8,043 nucleotides of DNA from Bacteroidetes bacterium GWA2_31_9b (GTDB taxonomy: Bacteria > Bacteroidota > Bacteroidia > Bacteroidales > UBA12077): positions 17,088 to 25,130 of the forward strand of contig MENE01000125.1 of the NCBI GenBank assembly GCA_001769005.1, read 5' to 3'. Positions within the stretch are counted from its first letter, which is position 1; each line of letters starts with the position of its first letter. Under the pieces are notes generated by a model, which saw only the letters and a list, made by a program, of their open reading frames with translations, was not told the origin of the DNA and made no database searches. A program made the position numbers and the translations under genes. This document shows positions 1 through 6,427 of this stretch, in pieces.

Positions 1-761
1 TCAGCAAGAATTGTTGCCCCCCTGCGAATAGCTGATTCATAGCTTTCAAGAACTACCGTAGCAGCTCCACCACTAGGAACTAAACCATCGCGATCACGAT
101 CGAAAGGACGACTTGCTTTTTTGGGATTACTTTCGTTCATAGAAAAAGCACTTAATCCGTCAAAGCTACCCATTGAATGAAAATTAATTTCCTGTCCACC
201 TCCACAAATAATCATTTCCTGTAATCCGCTTCGAATAAAGTAGTATCCTATTCCAATTGAATGAGAACCACTGGCACAAGCTGCACTAATGGTTAAATTA
301 ATCCCTTTTAATTTAAATATAGTTGAGAGATTCATTGTAATTGTTGAGTTCATCGATTGAAAAATCGCACCAGAACCTAACAATGCAGTATCCTTTTTCT
401 CTTTAAGTAAATCGTATGCTTCACAAACAGCTTTTCCTGAACTGTCGTTGCCATATAAGATACCAATATCATTTTTCTCTAAAAAATCATTATCGATTTT
501 TGCTTGTTTTAAAGCTTCAACAGTTGCTACATATGCATAATCAGCTTCTTCTGCCATACCAACCCGTTGACGTCTGGTAATTTCTCCCTTAAGATTTGGC
601 ATTTCGAGTATACCGGTCAAACCTGAACGAAATCCAAGCTCTTTTCTATACGGATCAAATCCAATTCCTGAACGACCAATATATAATGAATCTTTTACTT
701 CTTCAATATTTTTACCAATAGTTGAATAAATACCCATTCCTGTTATTACAACTCTATTCAT
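1..761 (-). CDS. FabF-like beta-ketoacyl-ACP synthase, C-terminus cut by window edge
   Basis: This is the N-terminal 253 residues of a ketosynthase that would condense malonyl-ACP with an acyl-ACP in the cytoplasm. The protein opens with MNRVVITGMGIYS, the usual FabF-type beginning, and starts at the ATG at 761-759, 22 bases after the reductase gene ends. The nucleophile is Cys162 in the motif SAACASGSHS, almost the same position as in E. coli FabF (Cys163). A second conserved block begins at Phe220 (FDRDRDGLVPSGGAA), where typical FabF proteins read GEGAG instead of SGGAA. The two catalytic histidines of the family lie in the missing C-terminal part, so activity cannot be judged fully. As the third gene behind an ammonia-lyase and a reductase, it is probably one of the elongating ketosynthases of an aryl-polyene or flexirubin pathway. 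A housekeeping FabF is less likely given the neighbours. Assignment to the thiolase-fold ketosynthases is very secure; the exact pathway role is inferred. Confidence 0.93.
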   Translation of the reverse strand, partial: MNRVVITGMGIYSTIGKNIEEVKDSLYIGRSGIGFDPYRKELGFRSGLTGILEMPNLKGEITRRQRVGMAEEADYAYVATVEALKQAKIDNDFLEKNDIGILYGNDSSGKAVCEAYDLLKEKKDTALLGSGAIFQSMNSTITMNLSTIFKLKGINLTISAACASGSHSIGIGYYFIRSGLQEMIICGGGQEINFHSMGSFDGLSAFSMNESNPKKASRPFDRDRDGLVPSGGAATVVLESYESAIRRGATILA

Positions 762-783
762 AGGGTTCAATTATCGTTTTTAA

Positions 784-1512
784 TTAAGTATATATTCCTC
801 CGTTGACAGATATTACTTCACCGGTAATGTACGAAGCTTTTTCTGAAGCAAGAAAAGCAACAACATCAGCTATTTCTTCCGGATTACCAAAACGATTCAT
901 CGGAATCATTTGCTTGAGTTGTTTTTCGTCTAAATCTTTAGTCATATCGGTTTTAATAAAACCTGGAGCAACGCAGTTTACAGTAACATTTTTCTTAGCA
1001 ATTTCTTGTGCTAGTGCCTTACTTGCAGCAATTACACCACCTTTTGCAGCAGAGTAGTTGGTTTGCCCTGGCATTCCTTTTATTCCTGATAAAGAAACTA
1101 CATTTACAATTCTACCATATTTATTAACAAGCATATCGGTAACCAATTGTTTGGTAATAAAAAAGAAACTATCGAGATTTGTTTTAATTACGTCACTCCA
1201 TTCATCCTCTTTCATCCAAACAATTAAATTATCTTTTCTAATACCTGCATTATTAATTAATACTTCAATATGTTTATCGGGATTTTTTGTTTTCCAGTTA
1301 TCAATTGAAGCTTTAATTTCTGTAGAATTTGAAATATCAAATTTCATAAGTTCTCCGGAACCACCATTAGATATAATCTGATTTAATGTTTCTTGAGCTT
1401 CCTGATCGTTTCTTCTGTAATTGATTAAAATATGATATCCGGCGTCAGCAATTTTAAAACAAATTGCTTTTCCTATTCCTCTCGATCCGCCTGTTACAAG
1501 TGCGTATTTCAT
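784..1512 (-). CDS. fabG: FabG-like 3-oxoacyl-ACP reductase (SDR family)
   Basis: A 242-residue classical short-chain dehydrogenase/reductase, full length for FabG. It should reduce 3-oxoacyl-ACP to 3-hydroxyacyl-ACP with NADPH. The nucleotide-binding motif TGGSRGIG is at residues 7-14, NNAG at 87-90, and the catalytic tetrad reads Asn112, Ser140, Tyr153 and Lys157 (YSAAK). The segment after it (NCVAPGFIKTDM, about 179-190) and the C-terminal ITGEVISVNGG are standard for FabG, and Arg33-Arg34 after the second strand fits NADP preference. The start ATG follows the ammonia-lyase stop by 17 bases and the ketosynthase follows by 22 bases, so the three are very likely one transcript. In this setting it most likely serves polyene chain building: each cycle needs a keto reduction before dehydration leaves a double bond. 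The gene could instead be a general fatty-acid FabG; the sequence alone does not separate these, but the operon favours a cluster-specific paralogue. Confidence 0.95.
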   Translation of the reverse strand: MKYALVTGGSRGIGKAICFKIADAGYHILINYRRNDQEAQETLNQIISNGGSGELMKFDISNSTEIKASIDNWKTKNPDKHIEVLINNAGIRKDNLIVWMKEDEWSDVIKTNLDSFFFITKQLVTDMLVNKYGRIVNVVSLSGIKGMPGQTNYSAAKGGVIAASKALAQEIAKKNVTVNCVAPGFIKTDMTKDLDEKQLKQMIPMNRFGNPEEIADVVAFLASEKASYITGEVISVNGGIYT

Positions 1513-1529
1513 TTAAAATCTGATATTAT

Positions 1530-3068
1530 TTAAATAAGTCTTGTTTGATTCTCTAGTAGAAAGTTTTTGATATTCTCTACATCTTTATATTTAATAGAAT
1601 CTTCTATAAATATAGGTACAATAGTTCTCATTTTTTCAAAATGATTACGAGAAATATCAGAAAGATTATCATTAATTTTTAAATAATCGATTGCTTGAAG
1701 TATTGTAATATATTGAATCGAGAGTACTTCAAATGTATTTTCAATTATTTTTTTGGTTAATAAAGCAGAGTTAGTACCCATACTTACAATATCCTGATTG
1801 TCGTTATTGTTAGGTATACTATGAACATACATAGGAAAAGATAATGTTTGGTTTTCAGCTACAGTTGAAGTTGCAGTAAACTGAACTCCCTGCATACCTA
1901 AATTTAAACCCAATACTCCCAAATTAACAAATGGTGGAAGTTTTTGATTTATTTTATCGTTTAATAAGAAATTTAATTGTCTTTCGGCTAACATGGAAAG
2001 CTTAGTAATTGCAATTTTAAGTTTGTCCATCTCAAAAGAAATATAATCGCCATGGAAATTTCCTCCATGAAAAACATCCTTGTTTATGCTATCAACTATA
2101 GGATTATCGTTAACAGAATTAACTTCCTGAACTAAAATCTTTTCAGTATTTTGTATTGTTTCTAAAATTGGACCTAAAATCTGGGGAACACATCTTAAAG
2201 AATAATATTCCTGTACTTTTTCTTTTATAATATCAGCTCTATCTGAGTAATTATAAAGATGATCGGAGCGTTTTTTTACAAGTTTACTTGATTTTAGAGT
2301 GTTTTGCATTGCTGCAGCAATAGAATTCTGACCCTCATGAAGTTTTACCTGATTTAGCTCAACAGAAAAATGATCATCATAAGTCTCAACAATCTCATTA
2401 ATCATACATGAAGCAAGCACAGACCAGTTTAATAAATTTTTTGCATGAATAGCATTAATTATTCCAATACCAGACATAGTTGATGTCCCATTTATTAATG
2501 CAAGACCCTCACGTAAATGAATTGAAATAGGGGTAAGATTATTTTCTTTAAATACTTCTTGTGTTGGTCTGAATTTACCTTTATAATTTACTTCTCCTTC
2601 GCCAATAAGAATAAGAGCCAAATGTGCCAATTGAACGAGGTCGCCACTAGCTCCAACTCCACCATGCTCAAATACTTTTGGGTAAATGTCGCGATTAATA
2701 AGTTCTTTAATTAAAACAACTACTTCAGTATGAATTCCTGAATAAGCTTTCATTAAAGTATTTAATCGTGCAATCATCAATGATTTTACATAAATATCAG
2801 GTAATGGATTGCCTGAACCAGATGAATGGCTTCTTATAAGGTTATATTGTAATTGAACCTGATCTTGGTCGCTGATTTTATATTGAGCCATAGGCCCAAA
2901 ACAGGTGTTAATACCGTAAATTACTTTGTTTTTTGAAAATTCTTTTAAAAACTCAAAATTCTCTTTTACTTTTATTAGAGCAGATGAATCAAGGTCTATT
3001 TTTTCACCTTTGAAAAGGATTTTATAAAAATCATCTATGGTGAGGGTTTTTCCTCCAATTATTATCAT
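1530..3068 (-). CDS. Aromatic amino acid ammonia-lyase, probably tyrosine ammonia-lyase
   Basis: A 512-residue, full-length member of the MIO-dependent histidine/phenylalanine/tyrosine ammonia-lyase family. The cofactor-forming triad Ala140-Ser141-Gly142 sits in GGVGASGDLVQLAHLAL. The catalytic tyrosine is Tyr51 in YGINTCFGPMAQ, and Asn193 lies in the NGTS motif. The sequence GVQFTATSTVAENQ and the block with PNNNDNQDIVSMGTNSA are also characteristic. The protein closely resembles what I remember of Flavobacterium johnsoniae tyrosine ammonia-lyase, which deaminates tyrosine to p-coumarate, the starter of flexirubin-type pigments. The selectivity position reads Ser80-His81 as in histidine ammonia-lyases rather than the His-Leu of Rhodobacter TAL, but the Flavobacterium enzyme shares this. 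No hutU, hutI or hutG neighbours exist, and the next genes are reductase and ketosynthase, which argues against histidine degradation. The first gene of the leftward operon; its start ATG has only A+T-rich sequence upstream. Family certain, tyrosine specificity probable. Confidence 0.92.
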   Translation of the reverse strand: MIIIGGKTLTIDDFYKILFKGEKIDLDSSALIKVKENFEFLKEFSKNKVIYGINTCFGPMAQYKISDQDQVQLQYNLIRSHSSGSGNPLPDIYVKSLMIARLNTLMKAYSGIHTEVVVLIKELINRDIYPKVFEHGGVGASGDLVQLAHLALILIGEGEVNYKGKFRPTQEVFKENNLTPISIHLREGLALINGTSTMSGIGIINAIHAKNLLNWSVLASCMINEIVETYDDHFSVELNQVKLHEGQNSIAAAMQNTLKSSKLVKKRSDHLYNYSDRADIIKEKVQEYYSLRCVPQILGPILETIQNTEKILVQEVNSVNDNPIVDSINKDVFHGGNFHGDYISFEMDKLKIAITKLSMLAERQLNFLLNDKINQKLPPFVNLGVLGLNLGMQGVQFTATSTVAENQTLSFPMYVHSIPNNNDNQDIVSMGTNSALLTKKIIENTFEVLSIQYITILQAIDYLKINDNLSDISRNHFEKMRTIVPIFIEDSIKYKDVENIKNFLLENQTRLI

Positions 3069-3149
3069 TTTTTGATTTAAATATTTAAATTGATATTAAA
3101 ACTATATCTATCAGTTAATTACGTAGTATTTCTTTTATTATAAATAGTG

Positions 3150-3182
3150 CAAATTTAATAAATACTTTTTATTTAATTCTAA
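3150..3182 (-). promoter_or_regulatory. Possible Bacteroidota promoter for the ammonia-lyase operon
   Basis: Read on the minus strand, TAAATTTG (3157-3150) matches the Bacteroidota minus-7 consensus TAnnTTTG exactly. TTAG (3182-3179) is one mismatch from the minus-33 TTTG, with a 21-base spacer. It would leave a leader of roughly 75 bases before the ammonia-lyase start. In such A+T-rich DNA, matches of this quality arise by chance fairly often, so this is only a candidate. Confidence 0.3.
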
Positions 3183-3304
3183 CATAAAGAGCATTAAAAC
3201 ATTTTTAATAACATATTTTGACAAAGTAAACAAAAAGAGAAATAAATATGTTTTTGTTTGCTAGTATTATATTAAAAACTTTTTTAAAGGTTTAAAATTG
3301 AATT

Positions 3305-3335
3305 TTTGAAATTTTGATTTCAATTATAAATTTTG
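3305..3335 (+). promoter_or_regulatory. Possible Bacteroidota promoter for the rightward operon
   Basis: TTTG at 3305-3308 is followed after 18 bases by TAAATTTTG at 3327-3335. This is the Bacteroidota minus-33/minus-7 pattern (TTTG, then TAnnTTTG) with one extra base inside the second element. It faces the helix-turn-helix gene and would give a leader of about 125 bases. The spacer holds a perfect inverted repeat, which would make a natural operator. The match is near but not exact and the surrounding composition makes chance matches common. Confidence 0.35.
3306..3323. repeat. Perfect 7-4-7 inverted repeat, possible operator
   Basis: TTGAAAT (3306-3312) and ATTTCAA (3317-3323) are exact reverse complements separated by TTTG. 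An overlapping alternative pair, AATTGAA (3296-3302) and TTCAATT (3319-3325), shares the right arm. The size and symmetry suit a dimeric XRE-type helix-turn-helix protein, and just such a gene begins at 3469. The site lies in the spacer of the candidate right-facing promoter, where binding would block transcription. A+T richness raises the chance of a coincidental palindrome. Confidence 0.35.
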
Positions 3336-3452
3336 GTGGTTTATTAATTTAAATTAATTTAGTAACCCGAAATAAAATTAGAGTTTATACCAATAAAATT
3401 TCAATCTTCATTGTATAATAACGATTCTAAATTTTTACATTTTTTAAATATT

Positions 3453-3458
3453 AAAGGA
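3453..3458 (+). promoter_or_regulatory. Purine-rich ribosome binding site of the helix-turn-helix gene
   Basis: AAAGGA lies 10 bases before the ATG at 3469, followed by an A-run. It is the clearest Shine-Dalgarno-like site in the window; most other genes here have only A+T-rich leaders, as is common in Bacteroidota. It supports the ATG at 3469 as the true start. Confidence 0.5.
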
Positions 3459-3468
3459 AAAAAAATAA

Positions 3469-3969
3469 ATGAAAGAAAATGAAGCATTAATAGATTATGA
3501 GCCACATCAGCTTGTATTGTATGTTGAAAAAGCTGATGGTACATTTGGCCCACTTCAAACAGGATCTTTTATTTCAAAAAATTATATTGAAGATTTTTGG
3601 GACAAAATGGAAAAACTTAGGATTTCATTGTTGCAACAAGTGCAAAATAATGAAATTAGCCCTATTGAATATTATAGAATTATTCATGATTTCAATATTT
3701 TTGAACTTTCAAGCAGATCTGGAGTATCTTTATTTAAAGTAAAAAGACATTTAAAAGTTAAAGGATTTTATAAAGCTAAAGTTTCAGATTTATTGAAATA
3801 TGCAGAAGTATTTGATATTCCTGTTTCAAATTTATTTCAGGTAATTACAATAAATGGAAGAGATAATGAAACAAAAGACGGTTTAAATAATGAAAAAAGG
3901 ATTAGTTTACGTCAAACAAAAACAAAAAATCCTTATTTAGTAATAACCAAATTTGAATTAAATAAATAA
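3469..3969 (+). CDS. Small XRE-like helix-turn-helix protein, probable regulator
   Basis: A 166-residue soluble protein with no signal peptide or membrane segment. Residues about 77-124 fit the XRE/Cro-type helix-turn-helix pattern: FELSSRSGVS, then VKRHL, then a run ending LLKYAEVFDIPVSNLFQ, the last part being the typical closing helix of that domain (AxxFxxPVxxLF). The first 70 residues (LVLYVEKADGTFGPLQTG, then a helical part with DFWDKMEKLRISLL) belong to no domain I recognise. The tail is lysine- and asparagine-rich. The gene is first in the rightward operon and its stop overlaps the next start (TAATG at 3967-3971), so it is translationally coupled to the BtrH-like gene. It most likely senses or controls the pathway, possibly through the inverted repeat upstream. 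The recognition helix is somewhat divergent and the turn before LLKYAEVF is unusual, so an adaptor role without DNA binding cannot be excluded. Confidence 0.75.
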   Translation: MKENEALIDYEPHQLVLYVEKADGTFGPLQTGSFISKNYIEDFWDKMEKLRISLLQQVQNNEISPIEYYRIIHDFNIFELSSRSGVSLFKVKRHLKVKGFYKAKVSDLLKYAEVFDIPVSNLFQVITINGRDNETKDGLNNEKRISLRQTKTKNPYLVITKFELNK

Positions 3970-4985
3970 TGATAATTGATTCATTTAAACACAATATGGC
4001 TGCCCATTGCGAATCGGGCACTCTCACAGCATTATTAAAACATAAAGGTTTAGAAATTACTGAACCAATGATTTTTGGAATGGGTAGTGGCTTATATTTT
4101 GGATATTTAAGCCGAACACCAAACTTAAATTTTCCTATGTTTATTTTACGAACAAAACCAGGGAAACTAAGAAAAAAAGTTGCAAAGCGTTTAGGAATAA
4201 AATTTAAATCCGAAAAATTCAGAAATCCTGAAAAAGCTGAAATCGATCTTGACGCATTAATTGCAAAAGGAATTCCTGTTGCTGTTCAGGTCGATTTATA
4301 TTATATGGAGTATATTCCTGAATGGGAACGTGTACATGCAAATATTCATTTTATTACAATTGTTGGTAAAGAAGGCGATTATTATACTGTTAGCGATAGT
4401 TATTTTCCTATTTTGACCAAGTTACACAAGGACAACTTGCGTAAAGCAAGATTTGCAAAAGGTTATCTGGCTCCAAAGGGATTTATGTATTATATCGAAG
4501 AGATTCCAAAAGCAATTGACGAAAAGAAAATTATAAAAAGAGCAATAAAAGAAACCATTAATAACATGATTGGTGTTCAGCCTCCTTTTATTGGTATTCG
4601 TGGTATGCGAATGTTTGGACGTAAAGTAATTGGTTGGCCAAAAATTACACGCGATGTGGATCACCTGTCACACGAAATCATGAAAATAAATATTTTTCTT
4701 GAAGATCAGGGAACAGGAGGAGCAGGCTTCCGATTTATGTATGCTACATTTCTTCGTCAGGCATCACAAATATTTAACAGCCCAGAACTCGATGGTTTGT
4801 CAAAAAAGATGATGGAAATTGGAGATGGATGGAGAAAAATTTCTTACTTTGCAGCCAAAATTGGAAAGAATAGAGATCTTGGACTGGAAAAACTCAGCGA
4901 ATTAAGTAAAATGATACTTGAACGTGCTGATGCCGAAGAACAATTTTACAAAGAACTAAAAATAGTGGTTAATAAATTAAATTAA
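3969..4985 (+). CDS. BtrH-like protein (BtrH N-terminal domain plus C-terminal helical domain)
   Basis: A 338-residue cytoplasmic protein. The beginning (HNMAAHCESGTLTALLKHKG, then EPMIFGMGSGLYFGY) matches the BtrH N-terminal family, named after the butirosin enzyme that transfers an acyl group from an acyl carrier protein to an aminoglycoside. The fold is related to papain-like cysteine peptidases. Plausible catalytic residues are Cys14 (in HCES), His127 (HANIHFITIVG) and Asp143 (TVSDSYF). The C-terminal half, about residues 190-338, is mostly helical with a glycine-rich stretch (DQGTGGAGFRFMY) and resembles the domain that usually follows BtrH_N (DUF4872-like). The gene overlaps the regulator by one base and lies 9 bases before an acyl carrier protein gene, exactly the partner such an acyltransferase would need. 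I recall BtrH-domain genes in flexirubin clusters of Flavobacteria, which would fit. The acceptor substrate is unknown; it could be an amine or hydroxyl, or the enzyme could simply hydrolyse a thioester. Confidence 0.85.
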   Translation: MIIDSFKHNMAAHCESGTLTALLKHKGLEITEPMIFGMGSGLYFGYLSRTPNLNFPMFILRTKPGKLRKKVAKRLGIKFKSEKFRNPEKAEIDLDALIAKGIPVAVQVDLYYMEYIPEWERVHANIHFITIVGKEGDYYTVSDSYFPILTKLHKDNLRKARFAKGYLAPKGFMYYIEEIPKAIDEKKIIKRAIKETINNMIGVQPPFIGIRGMRMFGRKVIGWPKITRDVDHLSHEIMKINIFLEDQGTGGAGFRFMYATFLRQASQIFNSPELDGLSKKMMEIGDGWRKISYFAAKIGKNRDLGLEKLSELSKMILERADAEEQFYKELKIVVNKLN

Positions 4986-4994
4986 AGATAAGAA

Positions 4995-5270
4995 ATGGGA
5001 GAAAACTCAGCAGAATTAAAAACCAATATTAAAAATCTGATTATAAAAACACTTAATATTCCTGATATTACTGCAGAAGATATTGGAGATGATATTCCTC
5101 TTTTCGGTGGAGAAAATACTTTAGGCCTTGATTCTATTGATGCTATTGAACTTGTTATGGCTGTTCAGCGAGAGTTCAATGTTCGTATAGATGATCAAAA
5201 TCTTGCTCGTGAAGTACTTAAAGATGTAAATTCAATTGCTGCTTTTATTACGAATTCACAAACAGCATAG
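4995..5270 (+). CDS. Acyl carrier protein
   Basis: A 91-residue acidic protein, the normal size for a stand-alone acyl carrier protein. The phosphopantetheine attachment site is Ser47 in LGLDSIDAIELVMA. The segment before it (GDDIPLFGGENTLGLDS) and after it (REFNVRID, then VNSIAAFI) are the usual surroundings of helix II and the last helix. The LDSIDAIEL form, rather than the ADSLDTVEL of housekeeping fatty-acid carriers, is typical of carriers dedicated to aryl-polyene and other secondary pathways. It sits 9 bases after the BtrH-like gene and 32 bases before the sulfotransferase gene. It may carry the growing aryl-polyene chain made with the leftward operon, or a separate acyl group handed on by the BtrH-like protein. 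A phosphopantetheinyl transferase is needed for activation and is not in this window. Confidence 0.95.
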   Translation: MGENSAELKTNIKNLIIKTLNIPDITAEDIGDDIPLFGGENTLGLDSIDAIELVMAVQREFNVRIDDQNLAREVLKDVNSIAAFITNSQTA

Positions 5271-5302
5271 ATTTTTAAGGTGATTAATCAAAACCTGATA
5301 TA

Positions 5303-6391
5303 ATGAAAAGTGCTTACCTGATTGCGGGGATGAGGTTGTCGATTTTTCTAAAACTAATTTGGGAGAATGGAATTTCACTTACCCCAAAATATCTCGTACG
5401 ATTTTTATTTTTACTTCAAAATGGTTTCTGGGCATCAATTTTTTATAGAAAAGAAAAAAAAATCTATGAGCAAAAAATTATTGTCCAAAAACTTTCAACA
5501 AATCCTGTTATAATTATTGGACATTGGCGTACAGGAAGTACTTATTTACACCAGTTATTAAGCTTAGATCCAAATTTCGTAACTTCCAATGTATTTCAGG
5601 CATCTATACCCGATAGCTTTTTAACATCAAGAAAGTCGTATGAACCAATAATGCAAAGATTTGTAAAAGGTACAAGACCGATGGATCAGGTTAAACTTGG
5701 TCTTGATGAGCCTCTTGAAGATGAATATGCACTTTTTAGATTGACAAGTTATTCTCCGCTTAAACATTTAATTTTTCCAAAATCTGACACTTATTTTTTA
5801 AAACTCGAACCTGATTTTTTACCTACAGATAACAAACTAGAAGAATGGAAGAATGCATTAAAACTTTTTTATAAAAAATTATTGATTTTTAATAAGAAAA
5901 CAATTCTAATTAAAAATCCGTTTCATTCATATCGTTTGAATTTGTTAAATGAGATTTTTCCTGATTCAAAATATATTCATATTATTCGACATCCTTATCA
6001 GGTAGTTCCATCAACACAACGTATGTGGGATATTGTAGGAAGTCAAAATTCATTGAATAAGAATTGGTGCAAACCAAAACTTAATGAAGTGGCTGAAGAG
6101 ATGATTAAAATGATGCAAAAAATTGATGCTGACAAAAAGAAATTAACAGAAAATAGATTTATTGAAATTAAATTTGAAGATTTTGAAAAAGATCCTATTC
6201 AAACAATAAAAGCAATTTATAATCAATTTGGAATTATTTATACTGAGGGATTTCAAAAACAAATTGAAAACTTTATTTTTTCAATAAAGGATTATAAAAA
6301 GAACGATTATATTTTACCATTAGAAGATAAAAAGGCGATTTCTGAAATAATGAAATCATGGATGACTAAATATGAATATAGTTTTAATTAG
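5303..6391 (+). CDS. PAPS-dependent sulfotransferase family protein
   Basis: A 362-residue protein of the Sulfotransfer_3-type family, which moves a sulfuryl group from PAPS to a hydroxyl or amine. The 5'-phosphosulfate loop is IIIGHWRTGSTYLHQLL (about residues 70-86, with Arg76, Gly78 and Ser79), and the 3'-phosphate site is YIHIIRHPYQVVPSTQRMW (about 224-242, with Arg229 and Ser237). The N-terminus up to residue 50 is hydrophobic and basic (LSIFLKLIW, LVRFLFLLQNGFWASIFY) and may dip into the membrane; no cleavable signal peptide is evident. The start at 5303 is 32 bases after the carrier-protein stop; a downstream Met10 is the only near alternative. A nine-A run at 5454-5462 stays in frame. 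No PAPS-making genes (cysDN/cysC type) are nearby, so the donor must come from elsewhere in the genome. Its target is unknown: a lipid, a resorcinol or an acyl-chain hydroxyl are possible. Some family members act on non-sulfate reactions, so activity is probable rather than proved. Confidence 0.9.
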   Translation: MKSAYLIAGMRLSIFLKLIWENGISLTPKYLVRFLFLLQNGFWASIFYRKEKKIYEQKIIVQKLSTNPVIIIGHWRTGSTYLHQLLSLDPNFVTSNVFQASIPDSFLTSRKSYEPIMQRFVKGTRPMDQVKLGLDEPLEDEYALFRLTSYSPLKHLIFPKSDTYFLKLEPDFLPTDNKLEEWKNALKLFYKKLLIFNKKTILIKNPFHSYRLNLLNEIFPDSKYIHIIRHPYQVVPSTQRMWDIVGSQNSLNKNWCKPKLNEVAEEMIKMMQKIDADKKKLTENRFIEIKFEDFEKDPIQTIKAIYNQFGIIYTEGFQKQIENFIFSIKDYKKNDYILPLEDKKAISEIMKSWMTKYEYSFN

Positions 6392-6427
6392 AATTTAAAT
6401 TGAATATTAATTAATAAAAATAAATAT

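Larger units (their letters stand above)
3069..3468. other. Divergent intergenic region between the two operons
   Basis: A 400-base stretch with no credible gene on either strand, even more A+T-rich than its surroundings. It separates the leftward ammonia-lyase operon from the rightward operon and so must carry promoters for both, unless transcription enters from outside. Within it I see a right-facing promoter candidate around 3305-3335, a perfect inverted repeat at 3306-3323, and a weaker left-facing candidate at 3150-3182. No G+C-rich hairpin followed by a T-run, tRNA, or recognisable riboswitch was found. Confidence 0.85.

Noticed and set aside
803..1381. Two adjoining open frames on the plus strand opposite the FabG-like gene
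   Set aside because: They lie wholly antisense to a gene with complete SDR motifs; their translations show no domain and no start signal.
1530..3068. Reading the ammonia-lyase as hutH of histidine degradation
   Set aside because: No hutU, hutI or formiminoglutamate genes adjoin it; the neighbours are a reductase and ketosynthase, and the sequence resembles the Flavobacterium tyrosine enzyme.
3069..3468. Riboswitch, small RNA or terminator in the divergent region
   Set aside because: No stable G+C-containing stems or conserved RNA motifs could be seen; the only symmetrical elements are short A+T-rich palindromes.
3497..3742. 81-codon open frame on the plus strand in another frame of the helix-turn-helix gene
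   Set aside because: Cysteine- and isoleucine-rich translation without recognisable features, nested in a gene whose own frame has a good start site and an HTH pattern.
4422..4664. 80-codon minus-strand frame within the BtrH-like gene
   Set aside because: Antisense shadow; Asn/Phe/His-rich translation is what reversed A+T-rich coding sequence gives.
5454..5462. Run of nine A residues as a possible frameshift or programmed slippage site in the sulfotransferase gene
   Set aside because: The reading frame continues intact on both sides through both PAPS motifs, so no shift is needed.
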